Source: Dunaliella salina
Lineage: Eukaryota > Chlorophyta > Chlorophyceae > Chlamydomonadales > Dunaliellaceae
Assembly (NCBI GenBank): GCA_002284615.2
Contig: MU070035.1
Location: forward strand, 20,917 to 35,906
Direction of reading: 5' to 3'
Length of the DNA: 14,990 nt
Of this stretch, positions 1-14,990 are shown one piece after another (the first letter of the stretch is position 1; each line of letters opens with the position of its first letter). A model generated the notes under the pieces. That model worked only from the letters and a program-made list of their open reading frames with translations. It did not search any database and was not told the DNA's origin. A program made the position numbers and the translations under genes.

Positions 1-28
<28 letters not shown>
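1..28. repeat. (GT)n microsatellite, truncated by the window edge
   Basis: There are 14 uninterrupted GT units, followed by acgtgcgc. The true length is unknown because the window begins inside the tract. Confidence 0.95.
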
Positions 29-31
<3 letters not shown>

Positions 32-228
32 TGCGCATTTGCCCATGCAAACCCCTGCAGGCATCTTCATCACACCCTCTCAGAATGGGTGCAAGAACTG
101 AGACTTCTGATCAATTTGTGATGCTAAACCCGAAGTTCCAATTCCTTGTCTGTGCCTAGCGCACATAATACATGCAGGTGGACACAGTTGTGATAAATGT
201 ATAGAGTCTGGTTGTTGGAGGCACTTAC
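1..228. other. Intron following E11 (incomplete), starting in (GT)n
   Basis: From the E11 donor (gtaagt at 223-228) to the window edge I see no exon with the expected FH-(V/L)-NAWE motif. The only structure is the (GT)14 tract at positions 1-28, which reads (CA)n on the coding strand. Confidence 0.6.
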
Positions 229-14847
<14,619 letters not shown>

Positions 14848-14896
14848 CTGCAAGGCAGTTGAGTAGGTGCACGTGTATGTGTGTGCGGGCGCGCGC

Positions 14897-14990
<94 letters not shown>
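14848..14990. other. Intron upstream of E1 (incomplete)
   Basis: The coding-strand sequence before E1 shows ctgccttgcag, preceded by (CA)n. The exon carrying the preceding codon bases is not in the window. Confidence 0.6.
14886..14990. repeat. (CG)n(GT)n microsatellite, truncated by the window edge
   Basis: gcgggcgcgcgcgcg is followed by about 45 GT units running to the last base, so the tract length is unknown. Confidence 0.95.

Overview
The window looks like nuclear DNA of a eukaryote, most likely a chlorophycean green alga. A Dunaliella-like alga is my best guess, inferred from very short exons in long, repeat-rich introns, abundant (CA/GT)n tracts, TACGCAC-type repeats and plant-type CCCTAAA motifs. 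The species cannot be proven from the sequence. There is no operon-like layout, no rRNA or tRNA that I recognise and no CRISPR array.

Almost the whole window is one split gene on the minus strand, running from about 14847 down to 229. It encodes a carotenoid cleavage dioxygenase (carotenoid oxygenase, RPE65/CCD/NCED superfamily). I can chain eleven internal exons: 14765-14847, 14153-14231, 13357-13420, 11206-11316, 10729-10785, 8842-8935, 7492-7583, 6284-6409, 5492-5515, 4431-4499 and 229-347. All junctions are GT-AG, every phase matches, and together they give 918 nt (306 codons) with no stop. The joined protein follows the family order from the N-terminal NGxYMRNG motif, through the HWF-GxG and MVHAVRIKDG motifs, to the AHPKFD and MMHD segments that carry the first two iron-binding histidines, ending at the IKWFEMP motif. 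The 5' exon(s) lie beyond 14990. The 3' exons, with the last two iron histidines, lie below position 1. Numbering below (E1-E11, introns 1-10) counts only what is visible.

The introns (420-4083 nt) hold the accessory content. Several carry tandem duplications that copied pieces of the neighbouring exon or its 3' splice site. Intron 10 has two frameshifted partial copies of E11 (226-bp period). Intron 9 has a decayed copy of E10 in which the catalytic His codon reads Arg. Intron 6 has about three decayed copies of the E7 acceptor region (about 85-90 bp), and intron 1 has a copy of the E2 acceptor tract. Intron 10 also holds a 304/305-bp tandem repeat (3437-4165) and a broken hAT transposase C-terminus (2649-2969). 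Intron 8 has 153-156, 52 and 28-bp tandem duplications. Intron 5 contains a 1.5-kb segment bounded by inverted repeats of about 80-90 bp, and its 5' splice site is the first GT of a long (GT)n microsatellite. Intron 3 has a 40-bp tandem repeat, telomere-like CCCTAAAC motifs and a TACGCACC-rich tract.

The window starts and ends inside (GT)n tracts and has one N inside a (CA)n tract, so it may be a contig bounded by hard-to-assemble microsatellites. No complete novel system is evident. The most notable material is the recurring exon-fragment duplication and the microsatellite-fused splice donor in one enzyme gene.
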